Positions 56,046-64,000 of a DNA stretch of 64,000 nucleotides are shown here, piece by piece. How positions within the stretch are numbered: position 1 is the first letter of the stretch; each line of letters begins with the position of its first letter. The position numbers and the translations under genes are program-made. Below the pieces are notes generated by a model, which made no database searches, was not told where the DNA came from, and saw only the letters and a program-made list of their open reading frames with translations. Origin of the DNA: Symsagittifera roscoffensis (Eukaryota; Xenacoelomorpha; Acoela; Convolutidae); assembly GCF_963678635.1 (NCBI RefSeq), contig NC_087063.1:65462471-65526470 (forward strand), in the 5' to 3' direction.

Positions 56046-57529
56046 GCTATCATTATTAAATTGTATATAAAGCGTTTTCCAATTTATCTGACCTTGAAAA
56101 CAAACGTGTCGTCTTTTCTTTATTTAATTTTCCGCTTTTGAAGGAAGACGCGGTTTATATAAAGTTATTCTGAGTTTTACTATTTTTTGATAAAAAGATT
56201 TGGATGGCTTGAGTTCAAAATATTTGAGGAAGTCAAAATCGGCTGCAAAAAAGACCCCACGCCATAATTCATTCCCACCTATAGAAGAGAACTGCTAGCA
56301 AAAACGATTAAAAAGTAAAGGCAAATGAACAGGACAAGCACTTGCAATGAAAGTTGCTTGTAGCACAAGCAAAATCCATGATATGGCAACTTAGCCGACA
56401 CAACTTGAGCAGACAAACAAAAGTCCGACAATTCAATTGTTAACAGAAAGCATCTTTTTTCAATTGCATGCATACTGAGAAAAAAAAGTTCGGCTGAGAC
56501 TTGAATTTTAGATTTTAAGGTGCAAAGGCAACGGCGTTGCCGCCGAAGGCGTTACTGAGAGGTGTTAAAAGAAAACAAGCGATTAAATAAGGGAAGAATA
56601 TAAGAAAAAAGGTTAAAGGAAAAAGTCTTGTTCCCGATAACAAAACACTTGCTCTCGCAAAAGAACAGATCACTCAACCCATTCCCATAAGTTTTTGTGG
56701 TACCTTATCTTGCGTAGAAAACAAAAAAAAAACGAAGACAAATTCCTCCATACTTTCAGTGGTCGGAACAAAAAGCATCAAAAAATTCAAATGTCTGTCC
56801 GCAAGCACAGAACTTCCAAGTCGTCTTTCAAACTAGCTCATCGTCAAAATCGAAAAACAAAGCGAAACTTAGCCGAAAAAAAATAACCATCATATTAAAT
56901 GCATATTTTATACGAAATCAATTTTCAAAATCAAGACGTGGCTAGGGGAGAAACTTTACGATAGGTCTGAAAGGGGGAGAGTTGTACGGTTAATTCAAAA
57001 CAATTTAAAAGATTAAAACTAATTTTTATAACTATATTCATAAGGTGCTTAACTAATTTCGAAAACTAAATTAACTAAGTTTCACTTTTTAACTTGAATA
57101 TTAGCATAGTAGTATAAGCCTGATCGCTCGCTTTATTCGCTCGAAATTAGATTAAGAATCAAAAATTTCAAAACGGTTTTTCTCGACACAAAAATTTTTG
57201 ATATTTTTATGTTGCTCGAATAACGACTGAAAGGGCTTTAAGATTTATCACTCGACCCATTCCGACTATTACTTGTGGTACCTGATTTAGCTTGGAAAAC
57301 GAAAAGATTATCACGCCCGAAGACAAAGTTCCTACCCTTTTTCAGTGGTCGGAACAAAAAAAAACTTTTCAATTTACATTGCCACAAAAATGATTTGAAA
57401 AGGAAACGTATTAAATAAAGGACAACAAAATATAATTCAATGTAGCAAATACGCAAACAAGGGCTAGAAATTTTCAAAATAAGTAAATAGTTCAATTACT
57501 AGTGAAAGTTTCGATCCACCTGTTCTTGG
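56046..57529. repeat. Spacer between EMC5 and the LYR gene
   Basis: 57112-57362 is a copy of the repeat seen at 18.74 kb (GCTCGAAATTAGAT, GACTGAAAGGGCTTTAAG, CAGTGGTCGGAACAAAAA). 56690-56880 has a partial relative (TTTCAGTGGTCGGAACAAAA). No coding exon recognised in the rest. Confidence 0.5.
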
Positions 57530-57856
57530 CTAAATTCGTCTGAGCCAGGTCTGTCCCCTGTGACAAAAAGTATGAAAACTGGGCCGATTCGCAATGAAAT
57601 CCATTCCTTTGGATTCGAACTGTGCTGTGGCCCTTATTTCTTTGAACCCAGCGGCTCCAATTTGAGTAACACAGTAGAGTGTAATTATGAAGCTTAGAAG
57701 GGTTTGCAGAACAGTATCAATCGGAGGCAACGGATTAACATTTGCTAAATTGGAAGAATGATACTCTGCTCTCAGGTAAGATCGGTATTGTGCAGCTGAA
57801 TAGGCACAATGAAGCAACGATGCAAAGCCGAGAAATATTAAGACCTTTAAAATCAT
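57530..57856 (-). CDS. MMGT1: EMC5/MMGT1, ER membrane complex subunit 5
   Basis: EMC5 is a small core subunit of the ER membrane protein complex, which inserts tail-anchored and multi-pass proteins; it was first described as membrane magnesium transporter 1. The frame is one exon of 108 residues (human 131). Residues 1-20 form the first membrane helix, followed by the signature AYSAAQYRSYLRAEY (human AFSAAQHRSYMRLTE). The second helix follows PPIDTVLQTLLSF, and the C-terminal part has GFKEIRATAQF and RPSFHTFCHRG (human NHPSFYVFNHRG). The variable C-terminal tail of the human protein is missing. The ATG at 57856 was chosen over the longer frame because an acceptor lies 6 nt upstream and the homology starts there. 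Confidence 0.93.
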   Translation of the reverse strand: MILKVLIFLGFASLLHCAYSAAQYRSYLRAEYHSSNLANVNPLPPIDTVLQTLLSFIITLYCVTQIGAAGFKEIRATAQFESKGMDFIANRPSFHTFCHRGQTWLRRI

Positions 57857-57862
57857 CGCTAC

Positions 57863-57885
57863 CTGAATATGAAACAAAACGATTA
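57863..57885 (-). promoter_or_regulatory. 3' splice acceptor just before the EMC5 start
   Basis: CGTTTTGTTTCATATTCAG on the minus strand, 6 nt before the ATG at 57856. It fits a trans-splice acceptor. Confidence 0.6.
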
Positions 57886-58429
57886 ATAGCTGTAGTACAT
57901 TTGTGAAAGAGATGGCCTGGTATAAACCAATTGTGAGAAGGTGGTCACGCATTACAATAAACACGAGCAAATACAGCAATTAGTTCATATAACTGAAAAA
58001 AATAAAGCCACTCGGTCAATATCTTAACTTTTGGTTCAACCCAACTGACCTGCCTTGCTTGCGCAAGTTTAAGCTATGCTTTATATTTTTTCAAATTTAA
58101 TTAAAATTGATACTCAGGAGCTCTATACTATGTATAAGGGGGTGCAGATAGCTGCGCAAAATTCAATTTATTGTCAACTCTATAAGCGCTATTGTAGAGG
58201 AAGGACGGTTAAGATAAATTAACATTAGGACGATGCATTTAATTCTGATTTATGACTTCATTGATACTATGATACAGTTTGCTGATATATGCAATTTTAT
58301 AAAGCTGGTACTGCCCTATCCAGCTTGTAACTAAACGGAAGAACCCGTTTGGAATTTAAAATTAACATTGACAAAAAAAATTTAATCGTTTTTCTCCGAC
58401 AGTTAAGGTAGTTATAAATACATTTTTTC
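57886..58429. other. Gene-free stretch upstream of EMC5
   Basis: AT-rich, no gene recognised. The end (GACAGTTAAGGTAGTTATAAA) is repeated at 60.85-60.89 kb beside another LINE-tail copy. Confidence 0.4.
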
Positions 58430-59010
58430 TAGGAATAAGTTAGATGACCTTGTAAGGACTGTGAGGGCGACCCAGGGAGAGTTCTACATGCAGCCAATGA
58501 TTTGCAGCAAATATTCAGTAGTAGTAGTAGTAGTAGAGACTTTAGGGCTCATGGCTCAAGGGTGTGAACCCCTCAGTTTTCAGCTGGCATGAGTTTTTGA
58601 TATGGGTTGCACGATCCACAGGAGCACAGTACACGCCAAGTGCAAGTGTCTAGTTGATTGTAGCTGTTTTTGAAGTAATTGAAAAAACGTTCTGTCAGTT
58701 GCTTCTTTGGCGGGTTGTCGCGGAATTGATTGTGGAGTATGTTGAATAGTTTAGGGGCTCTCATCCAAAAATTTTCATCTGTTTTGTGAAGGCGATTTTG
58801 CTGAGTTCGAAATCGCTGCTCTGCCTCGTGGTGCTGTTCCTCGGAGATACTGGAATGCTCCACGAGAGGCTTTTCGCCATTATCACGCCTAGATCCTTCT
58901 GGGAGTTTACAGTACCAAGTTTGGTATCAGTCGTTCTGTCAGTTTCTGTTTCTCCTTTTATACATAGCACTTTGCTTTTTCCAATATTCAGTTCCATTTG
59001 TTATTGGTAG
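58430..59010 (-). pseudogene. Truncated LINE: ORF2 C-terminus and 3'UTR
   Basis: Read on the minus strand: MELNIGKSKVLCIKG and KDLGVIMAKSLSW (blocks that follow the RT palm in CR1/jockey-type ORF2), then RAPKLFNILHNQFRDNPPK after a frameshift, then a 3'UTR with TGAGGGGTTCACACCC, a (CTA)n run and an A-rich end at 58430. The 5' part is missing. Two other 3' ends of the same family lie at 59.47-59.70 and 60.77-60.85 kb. Confidence 0.75.
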
Positions 59011-59131
59011 TCGATGCTCCGTTTTTCCTTGCCGTTGGCTACAGAAAAACCCAACCACCACGGTAAACTGGTATGCGTAGACATAAATATAGAAGAACTC
59101 ACGAAACGATCTGATGTGGCTGGGTACCAAA

Positions 59132-59162
59132 AACCACTGATACTCTGCTCTTAGGTAAGAAC
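59132..59162 (-). pseudogene. Short EMC5-like fragment
   Basis: The minus strand reads CG-TCTTACCT-AGAGCAGAGTATCA, matching the EMC5 codons for RSYLRAEY with two differences over about 26 nt. It sits within an 87-codon frame whose other residues I do not recognise. It may be a scrap of an EMC5 duplicate or a shared repeat segment. Confidence 0.4.
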
Positions 59163-59469
59163 GATTTATTAAATGAAAAAATTTATTTATTTGCGCCCTC
59201 AATATTTTGGTCGCTGATGTAGATTTGATAAAACTGACCGACCTTATTGGCTACAAAAAATCTTTTATGAATTTTTTTTGTAAGCCCCATTCTAAGCTAT
59301 TCTTAATGATTCTGCTGAATCTGCAAAATTTTTGCTCATTAACTAAAATAGATACCCCAATAAAAGGAAAAACTGAATATCTTTATGAGTTTGGTTGTTA
59401 TTAAATTTTGAGTGCATTTAAAACATTAGCGTGTGTATTTAAAACTGTGCTTCAAATTTTTGGTAACAT

Positions 59470-59562
59470 TTTTTCTAGGAATAAGTTAGATGACCTTGTA
59501 AGGACTGTGAGGGGGACCCAGGGAGAGTTCTACATGCAGTCAATGATTTACAGCAAATACTC

Positions 59563-59609
<47 letters not shown>

Positions 59610-59700
59610 AGACTTTAGGGCTCATGGCTCAAGGGTGTGAACCCCTCAGTTTTCAGCTGGCATGAGTTTTTGATATGGGTTAAACGATCCACAGGAGCAA
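59470..59700 (-). mobile_element. LINE 3' end with TAG microsatellite
   Basis: Same 3'UTR as at 58430-58625: CTAGGAATAAGTTAGATG, GACCCAGGGAGAGTTC, then a long (TAG)n at about 59562-59606, then TTTAGGGCTCATGGCTC and GATATGGGTT. No coding part remains. The microsatellite is longer here than in the first copy. Confidence 0.7.
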
Positions 59701-60767
59701 GGTCTGAGAAAGTAAAGACAGTTAAGGTACATATTAAAAACAAGATTCGCAACCTCTAAGTCTGCTCTGACAGCGCACTACTACAGATATTGGATTTTCA
59801 AGTTATGTGAAACCTTGAACTTTAAGTTTCTAAAAACGTCGAAAAAAAAACAAGAACTGTCGCATCTCGTAAACTAAAAAAAGTTCAAAAAGTGGAAGCC
59901 AAATTCGCAACCCATGTGGGAACCCTAACAGCATCCAACAATTGAGTTATTAATTTATATTTGGTGAAATAATCACTGAAGTCAAAGCGAAAACAAAGAA
60001 AAAAAATTAACGATGGCAATAAACGAGTTAGCTTAAGCGACGAAAATTCTTTCATTAAACATGCAAAAAAATACGTTGAAAAAACTTAAGTGGAAGAATA
60101 GTGAAGCTGGCAATCAAAAATATAACTGCGACCCTCTTCAGCTAAAGCTGCCCCTGAAAAATGGCAGCTCTTATCTTGAACGTAAAAAGTTCTTGAATGA
60201 CTGAATGGATGGCTGACTGGTTAGAAGGCTGAGCGGACGGATGGCTGGATTGATAGCTGATGGATTGATCAATGGAGAAAGGGTTGACCGGATAGATGCG
60301 TGGAAGGTTGGCTGATGCATGGATGGAAAGATGGATGCATGGATGAAAATACAGGGTTGGTAAATACATAATTACAACAACAAAGTTTTTTACTCAAGTT
60401 TTTTAATTCAATTTTTTTTTTAATTTAACTTTGAAAACCATGAAACTGCCGTATCTTGGAAACTAAAAAGAATTTAGCAGTCACAATCAGAGGAAAAATT
60501 TGCAACCCCTGAGCTTACCCTGACCGCAAGATTGGGAGCCTAAATTTACACAACAAACAACTGAAAAAATCATAATAAATGTCAGATCCCAAAAACTAAA
60601 GGATTTGAGCCGTTATATTTGGAGTCAAGTTTCGCAACACCTCCGAGTACAACGACAGAAATGAATTTAAAAACAATTTGAAAAAACTATCAGAAAAAAA
60701 ACATCGAATCTCGGAGTTTAAAAGCTATTGAGCAGTCGCATTTGGTCGCAATAAAGGTTAAAAACAT
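59614..60767. repeat. ~1.2-kb tandem duplication, unit 1
   Basis: It begins with the LINE tail (TTTAGGGCTCATGG), then ~170-bp satellite units, then a GGAT-rich minisatellite at about 60190-60355 (GACTGAATGGATGGCTG), then more satellite. The unit recurs from 60768. Confidence 0.85.
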
Positions 60768-62150
60768 TTAGGGCTCATGGCTCAAGGGTGTGAACCCCTC
60801 AGTTTTCAGCTGGCATGAGTTTTTGATATGGGTTACACGATCCACAGGAGCAGAGTTTTTCTCAGACAGTTAAGGTAGTTGTAAATACATTTTTTTTATC
60901 AGACAGTTAAGGTCTGAGAAAGTTAAGACAGTTAAGGTACATATTTAAAACAAGATTTGCAACCTCTGAGTCTGCTCTGACAGCGCACTACTACAGATAT
61001 TGGATTTTCAAGTTATGTGAAACCTTGAACTTTAAGTTTCTAAAAACGTCGAAAAAAAACAAGAACTGTCGCATCTCGTGAAATAAAAAAAGTTCAAAAA
61101 CTGGAAGCCAAATTCGCAACCCATGTGGGAACCCTAACAGCATCCAACAATTGAGTTATTAATTTATATTTGGTGAAATAATCACTGAAGTCAAAGCGAA
61201 AACAAAGAAAAAAAATTAACGATGGCAATAAACGAGTTAGCTTAAGCGACGAAAATTCTTTCATTAAACATGCAAAAAAATACGTTGAAAAAACTTAAGT
61301 GGAAGAATAGTGAAGCTGGCAATCAAAAATATAACTGCGACCCTCTTCAGCTAAAGCTGCCCCTGAAAAATGGCAGCTCTTATCTTGAACGTAAAAAGTT
61401 CTTGAATGACTGAATGGATGGCTGACTGGTTAGAAGGCTGAGCGGACGGATGGCTGGATTGATAGCTGATGGATTGATCAATGGAGAAAGGGTTGACCGG
61501 ATAGATGCGTGGAAGGTTGGCTGATGCATGGATGGAAAGATGGATGCATGGATGAAAATACAGGGTTGGTAAATACATAATTACAACAACAAAGTTTTTT
61601 ACTCAAGTTTTTTAATTCAATTTTTTTTTAAATTTAACTTTGAAAACCATGAAACTGCCGTATCTTGGAAACTAAAAAGAATTTAGCAGTCACAATCAGA
61701 GGAAAAATTTGCAACCCCTGAGCTTACCCTGACCGCAAGATTGGGAGCCTAAATTTACACAACAAACAACTGAAAAAATCATAATAAATGTCAGATCCCA
61801 AAAACTAAAGGATTTGAATTTTTTATCATGATGGTTTAGAACCAAATTGTATGTGATTTATTGTAAATAACATTTGTAAATTGATGTTTTATCGTCATTT
61901 AGAGTAGTTTATTGTAAAAATCCTGACGATGCACATAGTTGCGAAAACGTTTGAAATTTACTTTTTAGCAAAAATTTCTTAAAGGATTTGAGCCGTTATA
62001 TTTGGAGTCAAGTTTCGCAACACCTCCGAGTACAACGACAGAAATGAATTAAAAAACAATTTTAAAAAACTATCAGGAAAAAACATCGAATCTCGAAGTT
62101 TAAAAGCTATTGAGCAGTCGCATTTGGTCGCAATAAAGGTTAAAAACATT
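60768..62150. repeat. ~1.2-kb tandem duplication, unit 2
   Basis: Second copy with a few percent difference. It has an extra ~55 bp after the LINE tail (60.85-60.91 kb) and the 163-bp insertion at 61818. The minisatellite part is at about 61400-61565. Confidence 0.85.
61818..61980 (+). mobile_element. 163-bp insertion with hammerhead-like core and 11-bp TSD
   Basis: The insertion is absent from unit 1 of the tandem duplication and is flanked by AAAGGATTTGA at 61807-61817 and 61981-61991. It contains CTGACGA (61923-61929), a short hairpin GCA-CATAGT-TGC (61931-61942) and GAAA (61943-61946) followed by ACGTTTG. This order is that of the hammerhead core, which is known from Penelope-like elements and from retrozymes. 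Helices I and III are not convincing as written, so activity is doubtful. Confidence 0.65.
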
Positions 62151-62557
62151 TTTCTTTTAAGCCTTTTATTGGTAAGTCTTCTGAATATTTTGGAAAAATC
62201 ACAAAAAACGTCATTTTTCTAGAACTACAGAATATTGAAGAGGCATAAGTGGAAACAGTATTTGCAACTCTTGAGAGTATCCTGACAAAGCTTCACTACA
62301 GAGATAGGCCATTCAAAATTTGTTAAATTAATTACTTTTACGCTCTTTGAACACTTTTAATCAGACTTGAAAATTTCACATCTCCGAAACTAAAAATATT
62401 TGAGCAATCTCATTTAAACGTAAGCATGCGGAACTGTCTTTTTCCTTCATATTTAGAATGGAAAATGAGAACGGAATTGCTTTCTCGTGTCCAGTTACCA
62501 TCTTGTGTGTGTTGATCCTACCGGTAGAGTGCTCCGTGCTATAGTTTCAGATAAGTA
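62151..62557. repeat. Further satellite units and spacer
   Basis: Two more units of the ~170-bp satellite (AACTACAGAATATTGAAG..., then CATCTCCGAAACTAAAAATATTTGAG in shortened form) up to about 62430. The rest leads into the next ORF. Confidence 0.5.
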
Positions 62558-63094
62558 TTGAATTTCGAGGTAGCCGTGGTTGCCTCTTGTCTCAAATATT
62601 ATCATCACCTCTTGTTGCAAATTGTTGGAGCCAGCTCCTTAGCCCAAGCAATTGATTCTTTGGACGAGGACGAAAATAGAGAAGTGAGGAAAGAGGTCTA
62701 CGCGTACTCTGGACTCAGTCTCAATTTCCGCAACATCTTCTACGACAAAAAGGCGATCAACTTCATCACTCTCCCACGAAACTGCAACAAGAACATTGTC
62801 CTGTGGCACGATCTAATTAACAACTCGATGACCGATCATAAGAACAACGACGGGGAACCACTCTCTGTTCTGAGATCAATTCCCAATTTGTACGCTATCA
62901 TCTACTGCCATAGGTGGGGAGCAACAAATATATTCGAGCATCTGCTAGAACTGAACATCACAGTCATTGACGTAACGAAACATATTCTCACAAAGACAGA
63001 GCAAATAAACAACACCATAAAAGCGAAGTACAAGAAGCTACATCAATCGCACGATCAAGAACTCCGGTCATTAGCTGTAGTTCTTCACTATTAA
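62558..63094 (+). CDS. Unassigned 178-codon ORF next to a LINE
   Basis: The intact frame encodes 178 residues. The first ~20 are hydrophobic and may be intronic or a spurious extension; conserved-looking sequence starts near IVGASSLAQAIDSL. Notable parts are YSGLSLNFRNIF, NIVLWHDLINNS, LYAIIYCHRWGATNIFEHL and a helical C-terminus with KYKKLHQ. The order (G-S-S strand, a loop with N, a later H/D) recalls an SGNH-hydrolase plan, as found in esterase domains of CR1-type LINE ORF1 proteins, but the canonical GDS and GxND motifs are not present, so this is only a guess. It lies 390 bp upstream of a zinc-finger LINE ORF1. It may belong to a retroelement. Confidence 0.5.
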   Translation: MNFEVAVVASCLKYYHHLLLQIVGASSLAQAIDSLDEDENREVRKEVYAYSGLSLNFRNIFYDKKAINFITLPRNCNKNIVLWHDLINNSMTDHKNNDGEPLSVLRSIPNLYAIIYCHRWGATNIFEHLLELNITVIDVTKHILTKTEQINNTIKAKYKKLHQSHDQELRSLAVVLHY

Positions 63095-63199
63095 CCAAGA
63101 CTTAATCTCATCCTACGGCAGAGATCGAAACAACCGAAACCTTCAAAGAGCAGAAGGCGAGCAAAACAAAACGAGCAATAGGTCGGTACCCCTGTTTTA

Positions 63200-63470
63200 A
63201 AAGTCGGTCTTTTCAAACCTTGTGTACTCCTCGAGTCCCTGACTCAGAGTCCAAGGGAAATATTAAGTCCATAACTGTAAGTCCATCTTTCCAAATCTTG
63301 TGTACTCCTTGAGTCCTCTGACTCAGAGTCCAAGGGAAACCCTAGTCCATAAATCTTAAGTCCAAAATCATAACTTGTGTACTCCTCGAATCCCTGACTC
63401 AGAGTCCAAGGCAACTCTTAATACATCCAAATCTTGGGTACTACTCGAGTCTCTGACTCAGAGTCCAGGT
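63200..63470 (+). repeat. Four ~80-bp direct repeats
   Basis: CTTGTGTACTCCTCGAGTCC and CTGACTCAGAGTCCAAGG recur four times with small changes. They end about 10 bp before the ATG of the LINE ORF1, so they look like 5'UTR monomers of the element. TGACTCA is an AP-1-like core. Confidence 0.8.
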
Positions 63471-63480
63471 AAGGAATACC

Positions 63481-64000
63481 ATGACTAAAAACTGTAAGTC
63501 ATGTAAGCAGAAAATGGTCCGAACGATCCTGTTTATCAATGCGTAGCTTGTAGCGCTAACCTTCATCTGACCACTAGCTGCACAGGCTTAACACCAGTTG
63601 CAGTGAATGGTATTAAAGATTTAGGAACGCGGGCAATGCTGCTATGTTCGTCATGCCATGAAAACAATGTACGTGATCGGTTCATTCGGAACTTCACACA
63701 AAGCAAACTGACCGAAAAGCTGGAAGAATTAGACATAAATGAAAAACTTCTAAACATGGAAAACAGATTAACTCAAATCGTTGAGAAGAAAGTTGACGAA
63801 GCACTGAGGAACACCTGTGAGAAAGTGGAAAAGACATATAGTACTGTTCTGACAGGAAACAACAAGAATGCTGTACCAAAAGAACAGCAAAATCGAACAA
63901 ATCACAACATCAATCAATGCATCCGAATACAGGGGATTGCCGAAGATCCCCAAAAATCGAAAGCTGAGAACCTTGTCCCAACAAACGAGGAAGTCAAGAA
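63481..64000 (+). pseudogene. CR1-like LINE ORF1 with zinc finger, frameshifted, cut by window end
   Basis: ATG at 63481 opens MTKNCKSCKQKMVR, then the frame is lost; the next frame continues DPVYQCVACSANLHLTTSC and LLCSSCHEN, which together form a PHD-like C4-H-C3-type finger. A long helical region follows (KLTEKLEELDINEKLLNME), then CIRIQGIAEDPQKSKAENLV, a motif of LINE ORF1 RNA-binding regions. One missing base near 63521-63524 explains the frame change. Past that point the frame is open to the window edge, so the copy is young or the base is a sequencing error. PHD-type fingers in ORF1 are known from CR1-like elements. Confidence 0.78.

Noticed and set aside
59567-59606. Poly-valine ORF at 59408-59665
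   Set aside because: The valine run is the (TAG)n microsatellite read in another frame.
60142-60369. 75-codon minus-strand frame (and its copy at 61351-61578)
   Set aside because: It is the translation of a GGAT-rich minisatellite inside a tandem duplication; biased composition, not a gene.
63200-63470. CRISPR-like array
   Set aside because: Only four diverged repeats with similar spacers in an animal genome, directly before a LINE ORF1; better read as 5'UTR monomers.

Overview
This is AT-rich, repeat-dense animal nuclear DNA. Genes are split by GT-AG introns and encode conserved animal proteins: TRIP13, IGBP1, PRPF31, ACOT9, HUS1, EMC5/MMGT1 and a LYR protein resembling the vertebrate MIEF1 microprotein. 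Several genes have a polypyrimidine tract and AG splice acceptor only 5-8 nt before the start codon (IGBP1, HUS1, the LYR gene, EMC5). That is what spliced-leader trans-splicing would leave, and the genes sit in same-strand clusters. Spliced leaders, few introns and very many SINE/MITE copies would suit a large-genome larvacean tunicate. Other trans-splicing lineages (flatworm, rotifer, cnidarian, chaetognath) are not excluded; the taxon is an inference.

Layout. 1-1.9 kb: repeats and an unassigned GC-richer block. 1.9-12.1 kb (+): TRIP13 (5' end missing), IGBP1 and an intronless PRPF31, a candidate operon. 12.1-21.8 kb: gene-poor, with a TSD-flanked GC-rich retroposon, a 622-bp palindromic MITE, a decayed LINE and a MITE with terminal inverted repeats. 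21.9-27.5 kb (+): ACOT9 in three exons. 26.0-39.0 kb: a 6.47-kb tandem duplication (five substitutions plus one G-run difference seen) that repeats the last ACOT9 exon and a truncated tail of the next gene. 38.9-40.0 kb (-) and 47.1-48.0 kb (-): two paralogous four-exon genes of about 208 codons that I cannot assign to a known family. 40-47 kb: repeats, a tandem duplication and diverged satellite. 48.9-52.2 kb: two MITE-like elements and a decayed jockey-like LINE. 53.4-57.9 kb (-): EMC5, LYR microprotein and HUS1 in transcription order, a second candidate operon. 58.4-62.4 kb: LINE 3' ends, satellite and a 1.2-kb tandem duplication with a 163-bp insertion carrying a hammerhead-like core. 62.5-64 kb: an unassigned ORF, four ~80-bp direct repeats, and the start of a CR1-like LINE ORF1 with a zinc finger and a frameshift, running off the right edge.

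The genes are mostly housekeeping: AAA+ HORMA remodelling, PP2A regulation, U4/U6 splicing, mitochondrial acyl-CoA hydrolysis, checkpoint clamp, ER membrane insertion. The unusual material is the pair of unassigned paralogues, the modular SINE-like repeats that share head and tail but carry different tRNA-like modules, and the MITEs whose termini are built of short tandem repeats.
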